NCBI GenBank assembly: GCA_040769125.1
Contig: JAXGLO010000001.1
Coordinates: forward strand, 310,001 to 374,000
From: CAIXSE01 sp040769125
Lineage (GTDB): Bacteria; Actinomycetota; Thermoleophilia; UBA2241
DNA: 64,000 bases
Direction of reading: 5' to 3'
The position numbers and the translations under genes were made by a program. Of this stretch, positions 9,442-18,496 are shown piece after piece; positions within the stretch are counted from its first letter, which is position 1; each line of letters begins with the position of its first letter. Below the pieces are notes generated by a model that saw only the letters and a list, made by a program, of their open reading frames with translations, did not search any database and had not been told where the DNA came from.

Positions 9442-9920
9442 CGAGACCGGACGAGGGGCCTTATTCCCTCTGGGTAACCAGAATGGGCATACGTGAGGGT
9501 CCGTCGCAGGGACACCGGGCTGGCCGCCAGTACCGCCCGGCGCCCTCGTCGTTGTCTCCTGGCGCTGCCGCGCCGATGCGTGTGCACAGACGAAGGCGCC
9601 TCATGGCTTGCTGGAGCCTTCAGATCGAACACCGACTTGATCATGTGGGAGCGGCACAGGCCGTGTCGTAGATGACGTCCATTAGATGGTGACCACCGAC
9701 CTCTCACGGGCGACATCGACCCCCCGTGCGGCAACTCCCTGAGTCTGGCACGAGCGATGCGCTCATGAAGGCCCGGCCGAGTCTTCGCGTGGCCGACCGG
9801 GATTCGTCGCTTGTAGTGATTCCAACGGGGTAAGACGCGCCGGGAGGGCCGGCCGCCGCCCAGGGCCGCCCCTCGGCGGCGGACGGCTGCTATCATTCTT
9901 ACCATGGTTCGGAGGTGTCC
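9442..9920. other. Intergenic region between pilin and mrp operons
   Basis: No gene is seen. A short inverted repeat (GAGGG at 9453-9457, CCCTC at 9466-9470) may be a weak terminator for the pilin operon. A GC-rich inverted repeat (CCGCCGCC with GGCGGCGG, about 9853-9884) followed by a TATCAT hexamer near 9892 precedes the mrp operon and may be part of its promoter or leader. Confidence 0.4.
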
Positions 9921-9992
9921 ATGACATTGTGGCGCATCCGCCTGCCGGACGTCGGGGCTAACCCGCGAGGTCTGCCGGCCGAGACGTGCTGA
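9921..9992 (+). CDS. Putative 23-residue leader peptide of the mrp operon
   Basis: A short frame begins at an ATG with a strong GGAGG five bases upstream (9911-9915). It ends at TGA 9990-9992, overlapping the GTG of mrpA by seven bases. mrpA itself has only a weak ribosome binding site, and its frame is closed upstream by TAA at 9959. The short ORF could therefore deliver ribosomes to mrpA by termination-reinitiation. The peptide has no recognisable regulatory motif. Confidence 0.4.
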   Translation: MTLWRIRLPDVGANPRGLPAETC

Positions 9993-12850
9993 TTCTCCTC
10001 CTCGCGCATCTTGCCGCCGCGCTGACGGCGCCCGCGCTGGTGCACCGGCTCGGGCTGCGCGCGTTCTACCTGCTGGCCGCCGTGCCCGCGGCGGCCGCGG
10101 CATGGGTGATCGCGCACACCGGCCGAGTGGTCGACGGAGGCGCGCTCGAATGGTCGGTCCCGTGGATCCGCCCGCTCGGCCTGACGCTGGCACTCCGCAT
10201 GGATGCGCTGTCGTGGCTGATGGCGCTGCTGGTGGCCGCCATCGGTGCGCTGGTGCTGCTGTACTGCGCGCGGTACTTCAGCGCAGACGAGCCCGGCCTC
10301 GGCCAGTTCGGCGGCGTGTTCGTCGGCTTCGCCGGGTCGATGCTCGGCCTCGTCGTCAGCGACGACCTCCTGCTGCTGTACGTGTTCTGGGAGCTGACCA
10401 CCGTCTGCTCGTACCTGCTGATCGGCCACACAACGACCAGCCGGCGCAGTCGCAGGGCGGCGTTGCAGGCGCTTGTGGTGACCACCGCCGGCGGCCTGGC
10501 GATGCTGGCCGGCATCGTGATGCTCGGCGAGGCCGCCGGCACCTATCTGTGGTCCGAGATGGCGCACGCCCTGCCGGGCGGGTGGTATCTAGCAGTGGCG
10601 GTGATCCTGATCCTGCTGGGAGCGCTCTCCAAGTCGGCTATCTTCCCGTTCAGCTTCTGGCTGCCCGCGGCGATGGCGGCACCGACGCCGGTCAGCGCCT
10701 ACCTGCACGCCGCGGCGATGGTCAAGGCGGGCGTCTTCCTGATCGCACAGTTAGCGCCGGCGGTCGTGCTGGCCGGAGGCCCCGCGGCCGTGTCGTGGCG
10801 CGCCCTCGTGCTGACCGCCGGGCTGGCCACACTGCTGTTCGGTGGCTGGTCGGCCCTCCGCCAGCACGACCTGAAGCTGCTGCTGGCGTACGGGACGGTC
10901 AGCCAGCTCGGCCTGCTTACCGTCGTGCTCGGCGCCGGCCGGCGAGACGCTGCGCTTGCCGGTGGGGCGCTGCTGGCCGCGGACGCGCTGTCCAAGGCAG
11001 CGCTCTTCCTCGTCGTCGGCATCGTCGAGCGAATGACCGGCACGCGCGACCTGCGCCGGCTCAGCGGCCTGTATCGCCGCGCGCCCGCGCTCGCCGTGGC
11101 CGCCGGACTGGCCGCAGCCTCGGCGGCCGGACTGCCGCCACTGATCGGGTTCGTCGCCAAGGAGGCCGTGTTCGCATCCCTGTTCGAGGGCGGCTTCATT
11201 GAACGCGCAGTGCTGGCCGGAGTCGTCGCCGGCTCTATGCTGACCGTCGCGTACATGCTGCGCTTCGTGTGGGGCGCTTTCGCGACCAAGTCAGTCGCGC
11301 CGGAGGACGACGCGACGGCGGCCGGCACGACCGCCGTCGACCGCACCACGCTTCGCGTACTGCTGGCCTCTCCGATGCTGCTGGGCGTGGCCGGCCTGAT
11401 CGCCGGAGTCGCGGCGCCGGCACTCGATCGCCTGCTGTCCCCCTACGCTGAGAAGTGCGCCGGGTCTGGGCCCGTGTACCATCTGGCGCTCTGGCACGGA
11501 TTGAACGTGGCGCTCGGCCTGTCTGCGCTGGTGCTCCTCGTCGGCGCCATCTGGTTCCGGGCTTCCGTGCGAGGCGCCGATCTCCGTCCGTCCGCGCCCG
11601 CCCGCAGCAGCACCGGCCAGCGGCTCTACTACCGGCTGATGGCGACCGTGGACCGGGCGGCCGTGGCGGTGACGGGCGCGACCCAGCGGGGATCGTTGCC
11701 GTTCTACCTCGGCATGATCCTCGTGGCGCTGCTCGCCGCCGCCGCAGCGGCATTCGTGGCCGGACGACCCTCGGGGGCGTCCCTTCGCCTGTGGGACACG
11801 CCACTGCACGCGCTGCCCGTGGCGATGATGATCGTCGCGGCCGTGTTCGCCGTGCGGTCCCTCAGGCGGCTGACCGCAGTGATCCTCGTCGGGCTCACCG
11901 GGTACGCTCTCGCCGGTCTGTTCCTGTTGTACGGAGCGCCGGACCTGGCCCTCACTCAGTTCCTGGTGGAGACGGTCACCCTGGTCATGGTGGTGCTGGT
12001 GCTGCGCCGCCTGCCCAGCCACTTCTCGCAGCGCCCGACGCTCCCGTCCCGCTGGTGGCGCGTCGGTCTCGGAGTCGCCGTCGGGATCGTCGTCGCCGGC
12101 ATGGTCTCCGTCGCCGTCGGCGCCCGGCAGGCGACGCCCGTCTCCGCCGACTTCCCGGGCCTGGCCGTGCTGTACGGGGGCGGACGCAACATCGTCAACG
12201 TCATCCTGGTCGACATCCGGGCCTGGGACACGATGGGCGAGGTGTCGGTGCTGGTCGCCGTCGCAACCGGTGTGGCGAGCCTGATCTTCCAGCGCCCCGA
12301 GAAGCTGCGGCGCCGGGGTCCCATAGACCCGGTGCCGCGGCCGCCCGGCGGCGAGGAGGTCTGGCTCATGGCGGGACACACGCTGGAGGCAGGCCGCCGG
12401 TCCGCCATGCTTGAGGTGGTGACGCGACTGCTCTTCCAGCCGATGATCCTGGTGTCGATCTACCTGCTGTTCTCCGGCCACAACACGCCCGGCGGAGGGT
12501 TCTCCGGCGGCCTGGTCGCGGCCCTGGCCCTGATCATCCGGTACCTGGCCGGTGGGCGGCACGAGCTCGCCGCCGCAGCCCCGATCAACGCCGGCGCGGC
12601 ACTCGGCGGGGGCCTGCTGATCGCCGTCGGCGCCGGCGCAGGCGCCCTCGTCCTCGGCGGAGAAGTTCTGCAGAGCGCCGTGCTGGACTTCCACGTGCCG
12701 CTGCTGGGGCATGTGCGCCTGGTCACGTCGACGCTCTTCGACATCGGCGTCTACCTGATCGTCGTCGGGTTGATCCTGGACGTGCTGCGCAGCCTCGGCG
12801 CCGAGATCGACCGCCATCAGGAAGCCGAGCGGGCGGAGAAGCCGGCGTGA
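9986..12850 (+). CDS. mrpA: Na+/H+ antiporter subunit MrpA fused to MrpB
   Basis: A 954-residue polytopic membrane protein. Residues up to about 440 form the NuoL/MrpA-type proton-channel module (FWELTTVCSYLLIG, then KSAIFPFSFWLPAAMAAPTPVSAYLHAAAMVKAG). The next part carries the MrpA C-terminal domain (LTGYALAGLFLLYGAPDLALTQ). The last 150 or so residues are an MnhB domain (LLFQPMILVSIYLLFSGHNTPGGGFSGG). The A-B fusion explains why no separate mrpB follows. Mrp complexes export Na+ using the proton gradient and set cytoplasmic pH. The GTG start lies inside the stop of a possible leader peptide, and the gene overlaps mrpC. Confidence 0.93.
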   Translation: MLILLLAHLAAALTAPALVHRLGLRAFYLLAAVPAAAAAWVIAHTGRVVDGGALEWSVPWIRPLGLTLALRMDALSWLMALLVAAIGALVLLYCARYFSADEPGLGQFGGVFVGFAGSMLGLVVSDDLLLLYVFWELTTVCSYLLIGHTTTSRRSRRAALQALVVTTAGGLAMLAGIVMLGEAAGTYLWSEMAHALPGGWYLAVAVILILLGALSKSAIFPFSFWLPAAMAAPTPVSAYLHAAAMVKAGVFLIAQLAPAVVLAGGPAAVSWRALVLTAGLATLLFGGWSALRQHDLKLLLAYGTVSQLGLLTVVLGAGRRDAALAGGALLAADALSKAALFLVVGIVERMTGTRDLRRLSGLYRRAPALAVAAGLAAASAAGLPPLIGFVAKEAVFASLFEGGFIERAVLAGVVAGSMLTVAYMLRFVWGAFATKSVAPEDDATAAGTTAVDRTTLRVLLASPMLLGVAGLIAGVAAPALDRLLSPYAEKCAGSGPVYHLALWHGLNVALGLSALVLLVGAIWFRASVRGADLRPSAPARSSTGQRLYYRLMATVDRAAVAVTGATQRGSLPFYLGMILVALLAAAAAAFVAGRPSGASLRLWDTPLHALPVAMMIVAAVFAVRSLRRLTAVILVGLTGYALAGLFLLYGAPDLALTQFLVETVTLVMVVLVLRRLPSHFSQRPTLPSRWWRVGLGVAVGIVVAGMVSVAVGARQATPVSADFPGLAVLYGGGRNIVNVILVDIRAWDTMGEVSVLVAVATGVASLIFQRPEKLRRRGPIDPVPRPPGGEEVWLMAGHTLEAGRRSAMLEVVTRLLFQPMILVSIYLLFSGHNTPGGGFSGGLVAALALIIRYLAGGRHELAAAAPINAGAALGGGLLIAVGAGAGALVLGGEVLQSAVLDFHVPLLGHVRLVTSTLFDIGVYLIVVGLILDVLRSLGAEIDRHQEAERAEKPA

Positions 12851-13272
12851 CATTGAGCGTCGCCATGCTCGTCGCCGTCGGTGTGCTGTTCGCCGCCGGA
12901 GTCACACTGCTGCTGGAGCGGACGCTTACCCGGGTCCTGCTGGGCGTGATCCTGCTGGGGAACGGGGCGAACCTGGCCATCCTGCTCGGCGCCAGGCCGG
13001 GAGGTCCGCCGATCGTGGGCGTCACGGAGCCGTCGCGGATGACCGACCCGCTCCCTCAGGCCATGATCCTGACCGCCATCGTCATTTCGCTCGGCATGAC
13101 GGCCTTCCTCCTCGCCCTGGCGTACCGCAGCTGGCGACTGGAGGGGCAGGACCACGTGCAGGACGACATCGAGGACCGCCGAATCGTGGAGCTGGCCCAG
13201 CGGGCTGAGGCGTCCGACGCCGCCGATGTCGACGACGGCGACGAGGACGACGCGGAAGAGGAGGATGCATGA
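12847..13272 (+). CDS. mrpC: Na+/H+ antiporter subunit MrpC (NuoK-like)
   Basis: A 141-residue NuoK/MnhC family membrane protein with three helices and the conserved LLGNGANLAIL and TDPLPQAMILTAIVISLGMTAF segments. It has a charged acidic C-terminal tail of about 35 residues, longer than usual. The GTG start overlaps the mrpA stop, and the gene overlaps mrpD by four bases. Confidence 0.93.
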   Translation: MTLSVAMLVAVGVLFAAGVTLLLERTLTRVLLGVILLGNGANLAILLGARPGGPPIVGVTEPSRMTDPLPQAMILTAIVISLGMTAFLLALAYRSWRLEGQDHVQDDIEDRRIVELAQRAEASDAADVDDGDEDDAEEEDA

Positions 13273-14774
13273 CCTGGCTCGTGCCCCTCCCCGTGGTGAT
13301 ACCTCTGCTCGGCGCGGCGGTGACGCTTCTCATGTTCCGCCGGCCGCGGATCCAGCAGGATGTCGGCGTCGGCACGATGACCGCCACCCTGATCGTGGCG
13401 GCGGCGCTGCTCTCCTTGTCCCGCACGGGGCCGCTGATCGTCGCGGTGGGCGGCTGGCCGGTGCCGCTGGGGATCGTGCTCGTCGCCGACCGCCTCGCTG
13501 CGCTGATGCTGGTCGTCTCCTCGGGGGTGACGCTGTGCGTGCTGCTCTACTCTATCGGGCAGAGAGCGGCGGACGGCGATGAGACGGCGCCGCTGGCCGT
13601 CTTCTACCCCGCGTACCTGATCCTCACCGCCGGCGTCGCCAACGCCTTCCTCGCCGGCGACCTGTTCAATCTGTACGTCGGATTCGAGATCCTGCTGGCG
13701 GCCAGCTTCGTGCTGATCACCCTCGGGGGGGCCGGGACGCGTGTGCGGGCCGGCGCCACGTACGTGATCGTCAGCTTGCTCTCGTCCGTGATCTTCGTGG
13801 TCGGCATCGGCCTCATCTACGCGGCTACCGGCAGCCTGAACATGGCGCACCTCGCGTCCCGGCTGGACGCACTGCCGGACGGTGTACGGCTGCTCCTCCA
13901 CTCCATGCTCCTGCTGGCCTTCGGAGTCAAAGCGGCTGTGTTCCCGCTGTCGGCCTGGCTGCCGGACAGCTACCCGACCGCTCCGGCGCCGGTCACGGCG
14001 GTGTTCGCCGGCCTGCTCACCAAGGTCGGCGTGTACGCGCTCATCCGCACCGAGACACTGCTCTTCCCCGGCGGCAGGGTCGCGGATGTGCTGATGGTCG
14101 CCGCACTCGCGACCCTCGTGGTCGGCATCCTCGGCGCGATCTCTCAGTCCGGCATCAAGCGCATGCTCTCGTTCATCCTGGTCAGCCACATCGGCTATCT
14201 CCTGTTCGGCATCGGCCTGGTCTCCCGCGCCGGCATGGCCGCGGCGGTGTTCTACACCGTCCACCACATCGTGATCCTGACGACGCTGTTCCTCGTCGCG
14301 GGGCTGATCGAACGGTACGGGGGGACCACCGCCATCAGGCAGCTCGGTGGGCTGGCGCGCTCGGCGCCGGTGCTGGGCGTGCTGTTCCTGGTGCCGGCGT
14401 TCAATCTGGCCGGCATCCCGCCGTTCTCCGGCTTCATCGGCAAGCTCGGGCTGGTCAGCGCGGGCGTCCAGCAAGGCGATCTCTTGGCCTACGTCCTCAT
14501 CGCCGGCAGCCTGCTGACCAGTCTGCTGACCCTGTACGCGGTGGGTCGAGTGTGGAACCTGGCGTTCTGGCGCGCGCCCACGTGTGCGCTCCCCGACGGG
14601 CAGCCGCAGCCGTCGTCGGGGTTGATGCTGGCTGCGACGACGGCGCTCGTCGTGGCCGGTGCCGCGCTCACGCTGATCGCCGGGCCCCTGTACGACTTCA
14701 GCGACGCGACGGCTGCCGAGCTGCTCGCGCGCACGCCCTACGTGCACGCCGTGCTGTCCGGGGGAACCCCGTGA
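13269..14774 (+). CDS. mrpD: Na+/H+ antiporter subunit MrpD (NuoM/N-like)
   Basis: A 501-residue proton-translocating subunit of about 14 helices. Key segments are AGDLFNLYVGFEILLAASFVLI with the conserved glutamate, FGVKAAVFPLSAWLPDSYP, and KRMLSFILVSHIGYLLFGIG. It pairs with MrpA to form the two proton channels of the complex. The ATG overlaps the mrpC stop. MrpD resembles NuoN and HyfF, but the full A(B)-C-D-E-F-G order fixes the assignment. Confidence 0.94.
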   Translation: MTWLVPLPVVIPLLGAAVTLLMFRRPRIQQDVGVGTMTATLIVAAALLSLSRTGPLIVAVGGWPVPLGIVLVADRLAALMLVVSSGVTLCVLLYSIGQRAADGDETAPLAVFYPAYLILTAGVANAFLAGDLFNLYVGFEILLAASFVLITLGGAGTRVRAGATYVIVSLLSSVIFVVGIGLIYAATGSLNMAHLASRLDALPDGVRLLLHSMLLLAFGVKAAVFPLSAWLPDSYPTAPAPVTAVFAGLLTKVGVYALIRTETLLFPGGRVADVLMVAALATLVVGILGAISQSGIKRMLSFILVSHIGYLLFGIGLVSRAGMAAAVFYTVHHIVILTTLFLVAGLIERYGGTTAIRQLGGLARSAPVLGVLFLVPAFNLAGIPPFSGFIGKLGLVSAGVQQGDLLAYVLIAGSLLTSLLTLYAVGRVWNLAFWRAPTCALPDGQPQPSSGLMLAATTALVVAGAALTLIAGPLYDFSDATAAELLARTPYVHAVLSGGTP

Positions 14775-15328
14775 TCAGGCCCCCGGGCATCCGGCGTCGC
14801 ATCCGCGACGAGCTCATCGCCATGGGCGGACTCGTCGCCGTCTGGATGCTGCTGTGGGGCAAGTTCTCCTGGATGACCTTCCTCAGCGGGCTCGTCGTCT
14901 CCGCCCTGGTGCTCGGCGTGTTCCCCCTGCCGCCGGTGACGTTCCAGGGGAGGGTGCGGCCCTTGGGGGTGGTGCGGTTCGCCGTCCGCTTCTCGATCGA
15001 TCTGGTGGTGGCCAGCGTGCACCTGGCCTGGACCGCCTTCCGATTCGGATACCAGCCGCGCTGTGCGGTTATCGCCGTACAACTGGCGGTGCGCTCAGAC
15101 CTGAACCTCACGCTGTGCGGAGAGGCCGTCTCGCTGATTCCCGGCAGCCTCATCATCGACATCAGGCGCGACGCGGGTGTGCTCTACATCCACGTGTTCG
15201 ACGTGAAGGACCAGGCGGCCGCGGAGCGATTCCGCAAAACAGTCTACGCCCTGGAAGCAAGAATCATCGGAGCCATCGGCTCCGATGAAGAAATCAGGCA
15301 AGTCGCCGACAGAGGAGAGAGCCGATGA
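14771..15328 (+). CDS. mrpE: Na+/H+ antiporter subunit MrpE
   Basis: A 185-residue MnhE family protein: two N-terminal helices, then a soluble domain with the family text NLTLCGEAVSLIPGSLIIDI and LYIHVFDV. The GTG start at 14771 overlaps the mrpD stop. The soluble domain lies on the cytoplasmic side and stabilises the complex. Confidence 0.9.
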   Translation: MIRPPGIRRRIRDELIAMGGLVAVWMLLWGKFSWMTFLSGLVVSALVLGVFPLPPVTFQGRVRPLGVVRFAVRFSIDLVVASVHLAWTAFRFGYQPRCAVIAVQLAVRSDLNLTLCGEAVSLIPGSLIIDIRRDAGVLYIHVFDVKDQAAAERFRKTVYALEARIIGAIGSDEEIRQVADRGESR

Positions 15329-15654
15329 CCATCATTGCAGTCGTCGTCGTGGTGCTGCTGGCCGCAGGGATCGGGCTGACGCTCGTACGGATCGTGCGCG
15401 GCCCTTCCACCCTGGACAGGATCATTGGCACGGACGTGCTGCTTGCCATCATCCTCGGTGCGATCGCCACACAGGCCGCCTACACCCGGGACGCGAGCGC
15501 GCTGCCGATCCTGCTGGGAATGAGCCTGCTCGGGGCCGTCGGATCGATCGCAGTCGGGCGGTTCCTCGATCCCGCATCCCGAGTCGCGCCTTCAGCGGCA
15601 GTACGCGAAGAGCGACCGGAGCATCAGCCATCCGACCGGAAGGACCAGTCATGA
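15325..15654 (+). CDS. mrpF: Na+/H+ antiporter subunit MrpF
   Basis: A 109-residue MnhF family protein of three helices, with VRIVRGPSTLDRIIGTDVLLAIILGAIA as its marker region. It overlaps mrpE and mrpG by four bases each, so E, F and G are translationally coupled. Confidence 0.9.
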   Translation: MTIIAVVVVVLLAAGIGLTLVRIVRGPSTLDRIIGTDVLLAIILGAIATQAAYTRDASALPILLGMSLLGAVGSIAVGRFLDPASRVAPSAAVREERPEHQPSDRKDQS

Positions 15655-16004
15655 CCTCGGTCGTCGACGTCGTCGCCGGCGCCTGCCTGCTGATCGGCGC
15701 CGTGTTGAGCCTGGCCGCGGGCCTCGGGGTGCTGCGCTTTCCCGACCTGCTCGCGCGCATGCACTCGGCGACCAAGCCGCAGGTGCTGGGGCTGCTGCTC
15801 ATCCTCATTGGGGCCGCTCTGCGCCTGGGCACCATCGTCGACATCACAACGCTCGCGCTGGTCGGGGCGTTCCAGTTGGCCGTCGCCCCCGTCGCCGCGC
15901 ACATGGTGGGCCGTGCGGCGTACCGGACCGGTCAGTTCCGGCCCGACCTGCTGGTCACCGACGAACTCGCCGCTGCCCGCAGGGCAGGTGGCGAGTCCGG
16001 GTGA
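15651..16004 (+). CDS. mrpG: Na+/H+ antiporter subunit MrpG
   Basis: A 117-residue MnhG/PhaG family protein of three helices, with GVLRFPDLLARMHSATKPQVLGLLLILIG. It is the last gene of the mrp operon. Its final codons (GGCGAGTCCGGGTGACCG) are repeated with one change just downstream at about 16018, a small duplication across the stop codon. Confidence 0.92.
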   Translation: MTSVVDVVAGACLLIGAVLSLAAGLGVLRFPDLLARMHSATKPQVLGLLLILIGAALRLGTIVDITTLALVGAFQLAVAPVAAHMVGRAAYRTGQFRPDLLVTDELAAARRAGGESG

Positions 16005-16086
16005 CCGCTGGACAGCTGGCGAGTCCGGCTGACCGCACTCCTCCCCGCTCTGCGGACGCTGCCCTCGGCGCCTCGGTCGACCAGCA

Positions 16087-16163
16087 GCCGCCGCGGCAGC
16101 ACTGCGCCGGCGGCGGCGAGGCTGCTTTGCCCCTGCCGCCGCCGCAGCACTGCGCAGGCGGCG
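16087..16163. repeat. Pair of REP-like palindromic repeats
   Basis: Two 29-bp near-identical units start at 16087 and 16135 (48-bp period). Each folds on itself: outer GCCGCC/GGCGGC, a short mismatch, then GCAG/CTGC around the centre. The differences between copies fall mostly in the unpaired part. They lie between mrpG and tRNA-Val in a stretch (16005-16329) that otherwise shows no gene. They could be REP-like elements or mRNA 3'-end stabilisers. Confidence 0.5.
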
Positions 16164-16329
16164 CCTTGAGGCTGTTGAGGCGGCGGCGGCTCTGACGCCT
16201 CATCCTGGGCAGGTCCCAGCCGCACGCGAACCACCACGACGATCGCGCCGACACCGACGACGGCCGCGGCGCTTGGTGTCCCAACGATTGTGCGCTGCGT
16301 GAACGCGCTGCCGATTTGCGGAGGGTTTG

Positions 16330-16404
16330 TGGTGGGCGATGCTGGGTTTGAACCAGCGACCCCCTGCTTGTAAGGCAGGTGCTCTACCACTGAGCTAATC
16401 GCCC
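16330..16404 (-). tRNA. tRNA-Val (TAC)
   Basis: A 75-nt cloverleaf. The acceptor GGGCGAT pairs with ATCGCCC, discriminator A, CCA encoded. The anticodon stem CCTGC/GCAGG encloses CTTACAA with anticodon TAC. The T loop is TTCAAAC. Confidence 0.96.
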
Positions 16405-16637
16405 ACGTGTGGATAGTACACGAGTCGACCGGCTCCGCTCACGCCGGGGCCACTCGTGGGAGCGCCTGGGCTCCGGCCAGGCGGGAAGCCAAGGCCGCTC
16501 GTGGGGGTGCCTGAGGCTCCGGCCGGGCGAGAAGCCGCGGCCACTTACAACGACTCCGATCACGTCGACCAGCTTGGCTTCCTGCGCCCTTCGCGGGGCT
16601 GTGCCCCGGATGGCAGCGCACCATAGGGTAAGCTTGT

Positions 16638-17504
16638 GTGGTGGACGCGCCGGGGCACAGCCTGCTCGCCGTGGAGAGTCTCACCTACGAGGTGTGCAGC
16701 GGCACGGCTGCGACGCAGGCCCTGCTCCACGACGTCAGTTTCACGGTCGCCGCCGCCTCGATCTTCACCGTTCTCGGCCCTTCGGGCTCCGGCAAGAGCA
16801 CCCTGCTCCGCTGTCTCAACCGCCTCGCCGAGCCCACCGCCGGGCGTGTGCTTCTGGAGGGCATGCCGACGGCGGAGCTGCCGATCCAGGAGCTGCGGCG
16901 GCGCGTAGGCATGGTGTTCCAGGCCGCCGCCCTCTTCGACGGCACGGTCATGGACAATATCCTCTTCGGGCCACGGCTGCGCGCCTCGGGCCCACGGCTC
17001 GCCGCCGCGGAGCGGGATCAGGCCACTGACCTGCTGCGCCGCGTCGGCCTGCCTCCGGCCCTGTACGACCAGCCGGCCGACCAGCTCTCCGGTGGCGAGG
17101 CGCAGCGAGTCTCGCTCGCCCGCGCACTGGCCAACGATCCCGACGTCCTTCTGCTCGACGAGCCCACCGCATCCCTCGACCCTGCAGCGAGCAGGCACAT
17201 CGAAGACCTCCTGTTGAGGCTGGCCACGGAGACGTCGCTCACGCTCGTCTTCGTGACACACGACGTCGCCCAGGCGCGCCGCATCGGCGACCATGGCCTC
17301 CTGCTGGTCGACGGGCAGGTGGCCGATGAGGGGCGCCTGCCCGACTTTCTGGAGCGCCCCGGGCGCGAGATCACTCGCCGTTTCGTGGAGGGGCGCCTGC
17401 GCACAGACGCCGAGGTTGAGAGGCTGGCAGAAGAGGCGGCCTGGCCGGCGACGGAGCGGGCCGCCGACCATCAGGCCGAGGTCGACCGCCGCGAGGCTGG
17501 ATGA
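16638..17504 (+). CDS. fetA: ABC transporter ATPase, FetA-like
   Basis: A 288-residue ABC ATPase with Walker A GPSGSGKST (about 47-55), Q-loop VGMVFQAAALFDGT, signature LSGGEAQRVSLAR, Walker B VLLLDEPTASLD and switch histidine FVTHD. It energises the membrane protein encoded next, which it overlaps by ATGA. In E. coli FetAB exports iron and protects against peroxide stress, so metal export is the likely role. The GTG start at 16638 is one of three clustered GTG codons. The C-terminal 60 residues are a charged extension. Confidence 0.82.
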   Translation: MVDAPGHSLLAVESLTYEVCSGTAATQALLHDVSFTVAAASIFTVLGPSGSGKSTLLRCLNRLAEPTAGRVLLEGMPTAELPIQELRRRVGMVFQAAALFDGTVMDNILFGPRLRASGPRLAAAERDQATDLLRRVGLPPALYDQPADQLSGGEAQRVSLARALANDPDVLLLDEPTASLDPAASRHIEDLLLRLATETSLTLVFVTHDVAQARRIGDHGLLLVDGQVADEGRLPDFLERPGREITRRFVEGRLRTDAEVERLAEEAAWPATERAADHQAEVDRREAG

Positions 17505-18277
17505 TGACTGCCGCCGAACCCTTCGGCTTCACCAGCGTGGCGGCAGCGCTCGCGCTCGTGGCGCTGGCCGCCCTGCTGGGCTGGCGCCAGCGTCTCGGCA
17601 ACGGCAAAGACATCGGCGTCGCCTGTATCCGCTCGTTCGTACAACTCACCGCCGTCGGCTACGCGATCCACCTCATCTTGCGGGAGGATCGCCCGCTCTG
17701 GGTGATCCTCATGATCGTGGCCATGCTGGTCTTCGCGACCGCCACCTCCGCGCGGCGTGCTAAACCCCTGCCCGGCGCTCCGTGGCTCATGTTCACGGCC
17801 ATCGGCGCGTCCGCCGCAGTAACGCTGGGTCTGCTGCTCGGGCTCGACATCATCCCCGCCGGAGCGCGCTACGTGATCCCGATCGGGGGCATGATCATAG
17901 GCAACACCATGAACGTAGCGTCGGTGACCGCCCTCCGGCTCCTCGAGGACACCCGTGGCCGCCGCCTGCAGATCGAGGCCGCCCTCGCCCTCGGCGCGTC
18001 GCCGAGACAGGCCACCGCGGCCATCACCCGCCGCGCCGTGCGACTCGCCATGGTGCCGGTCATCGACAGCACGAAGACCACCGGCATCGTCTTCCTGCCG
18101 GGCGCCATGACCGGCATGATCCTCGCCGGCGCCGATCCTCTGCAGGCCGTACGCCTGCAGCTGGTCGTCATGTTCCTGCTGCTCGCCGCCGTCGCCCTGG
18201 CGGCGACGCTCGTCAGCCGGCTCGCGCCGGGCCGGCTCTTCACGCCGCAGCAGCAGATCCGCAGGCTGGGCGACTAG
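17501..18277 (+). CDS. fetB: ABC transporter permease, FetB family (UPF0014)
   Basis: A 258-residue membrane protein of about seven helices. UPF0014 markers are CIRSFVQLTAVGYAI, IPIGGMIIGNTMNVASV, LGASPRQA and LPGAMTGMILAGADPL. The family exports iron or other metals with a FetA-type ATPase. The start overlaps the ATPase stop. It is unrelated to the mrp genes upstream. Confidence 0.88.
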   Translation: MMTAAEPFGFTSVAAALALVALAALLGWRQRLGNGKDIGVACIRSFVQLTAVGYAIHLILREDRPLWVILMIVAMLVFATATSARRAKPLPGAPWLMFTAIGASAAVTLGLLLGLDIIPAGARYVIPIGGMIIGNTMNVASVTALRLLEDTRGRRLQIEAALALGASPRQATAAITRRAVRLAMVPVIDSTKTTGIVFLPGAMTGMILAGADPLQAVRLQLVVMFLLLAAVALAATLVSRLAPGRLFTPQQQIRRLGD

Positions 18278-18331
18278 CGCGACGGCGAGGGCGGCGGGAT
18301 CGGAGCGGGAGCGCCAGGCCGCAGCGGGGAC

Positions 18332-18391
18332 GACAGCCGGAGCTGCACTCAGCGCGTAACGGGAGCGACGGCCGGAGCCGCACTCAGCGCG
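18332..18391. repeat. 25-bp direct repeat downstream of fetB
   Basis: Two copies of a 25-base unit (GACRGCCGGAGCYGCACTCA followed by GCGCG) at 18332-18356 and 18367-18391, differing at two positions, lie between fetB and the terminator. Function unknown. Confidence 0.6.
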
Positions 18392-18437
18392 GAGCCGGAG
18401 CCCCGGCCGGCGCAACGCCCAGCGTACGCACAACAAA

Positions 18438-18471
18438 GAGGGGCGGGGTGCCCTTCGGCGCTCCGCCCCTC
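18438..18471. terminator. Strong bidirectional hairpin between fetB and the pilin cluster
   Basis: GAGGGGCGG (18438-18446) pairs with CCGCCCCTC (18463-18471). The stem extends inward through GGTGCC/GGCGCT, with one T-G pair at each side, to a CTTC loop, for about 15 bp. It lies between convergent operons and can serve both. Confidence 0.65.
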
Positions 18472-18496
18472 CCGACCCAACTCCAGACCCAGCAGA

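Noticed and set aside
18332..18391. Direct repeats considered as a CRISPR array
   Set aside because: Only two copies with a 10-base spacer and no cas genes in the window.
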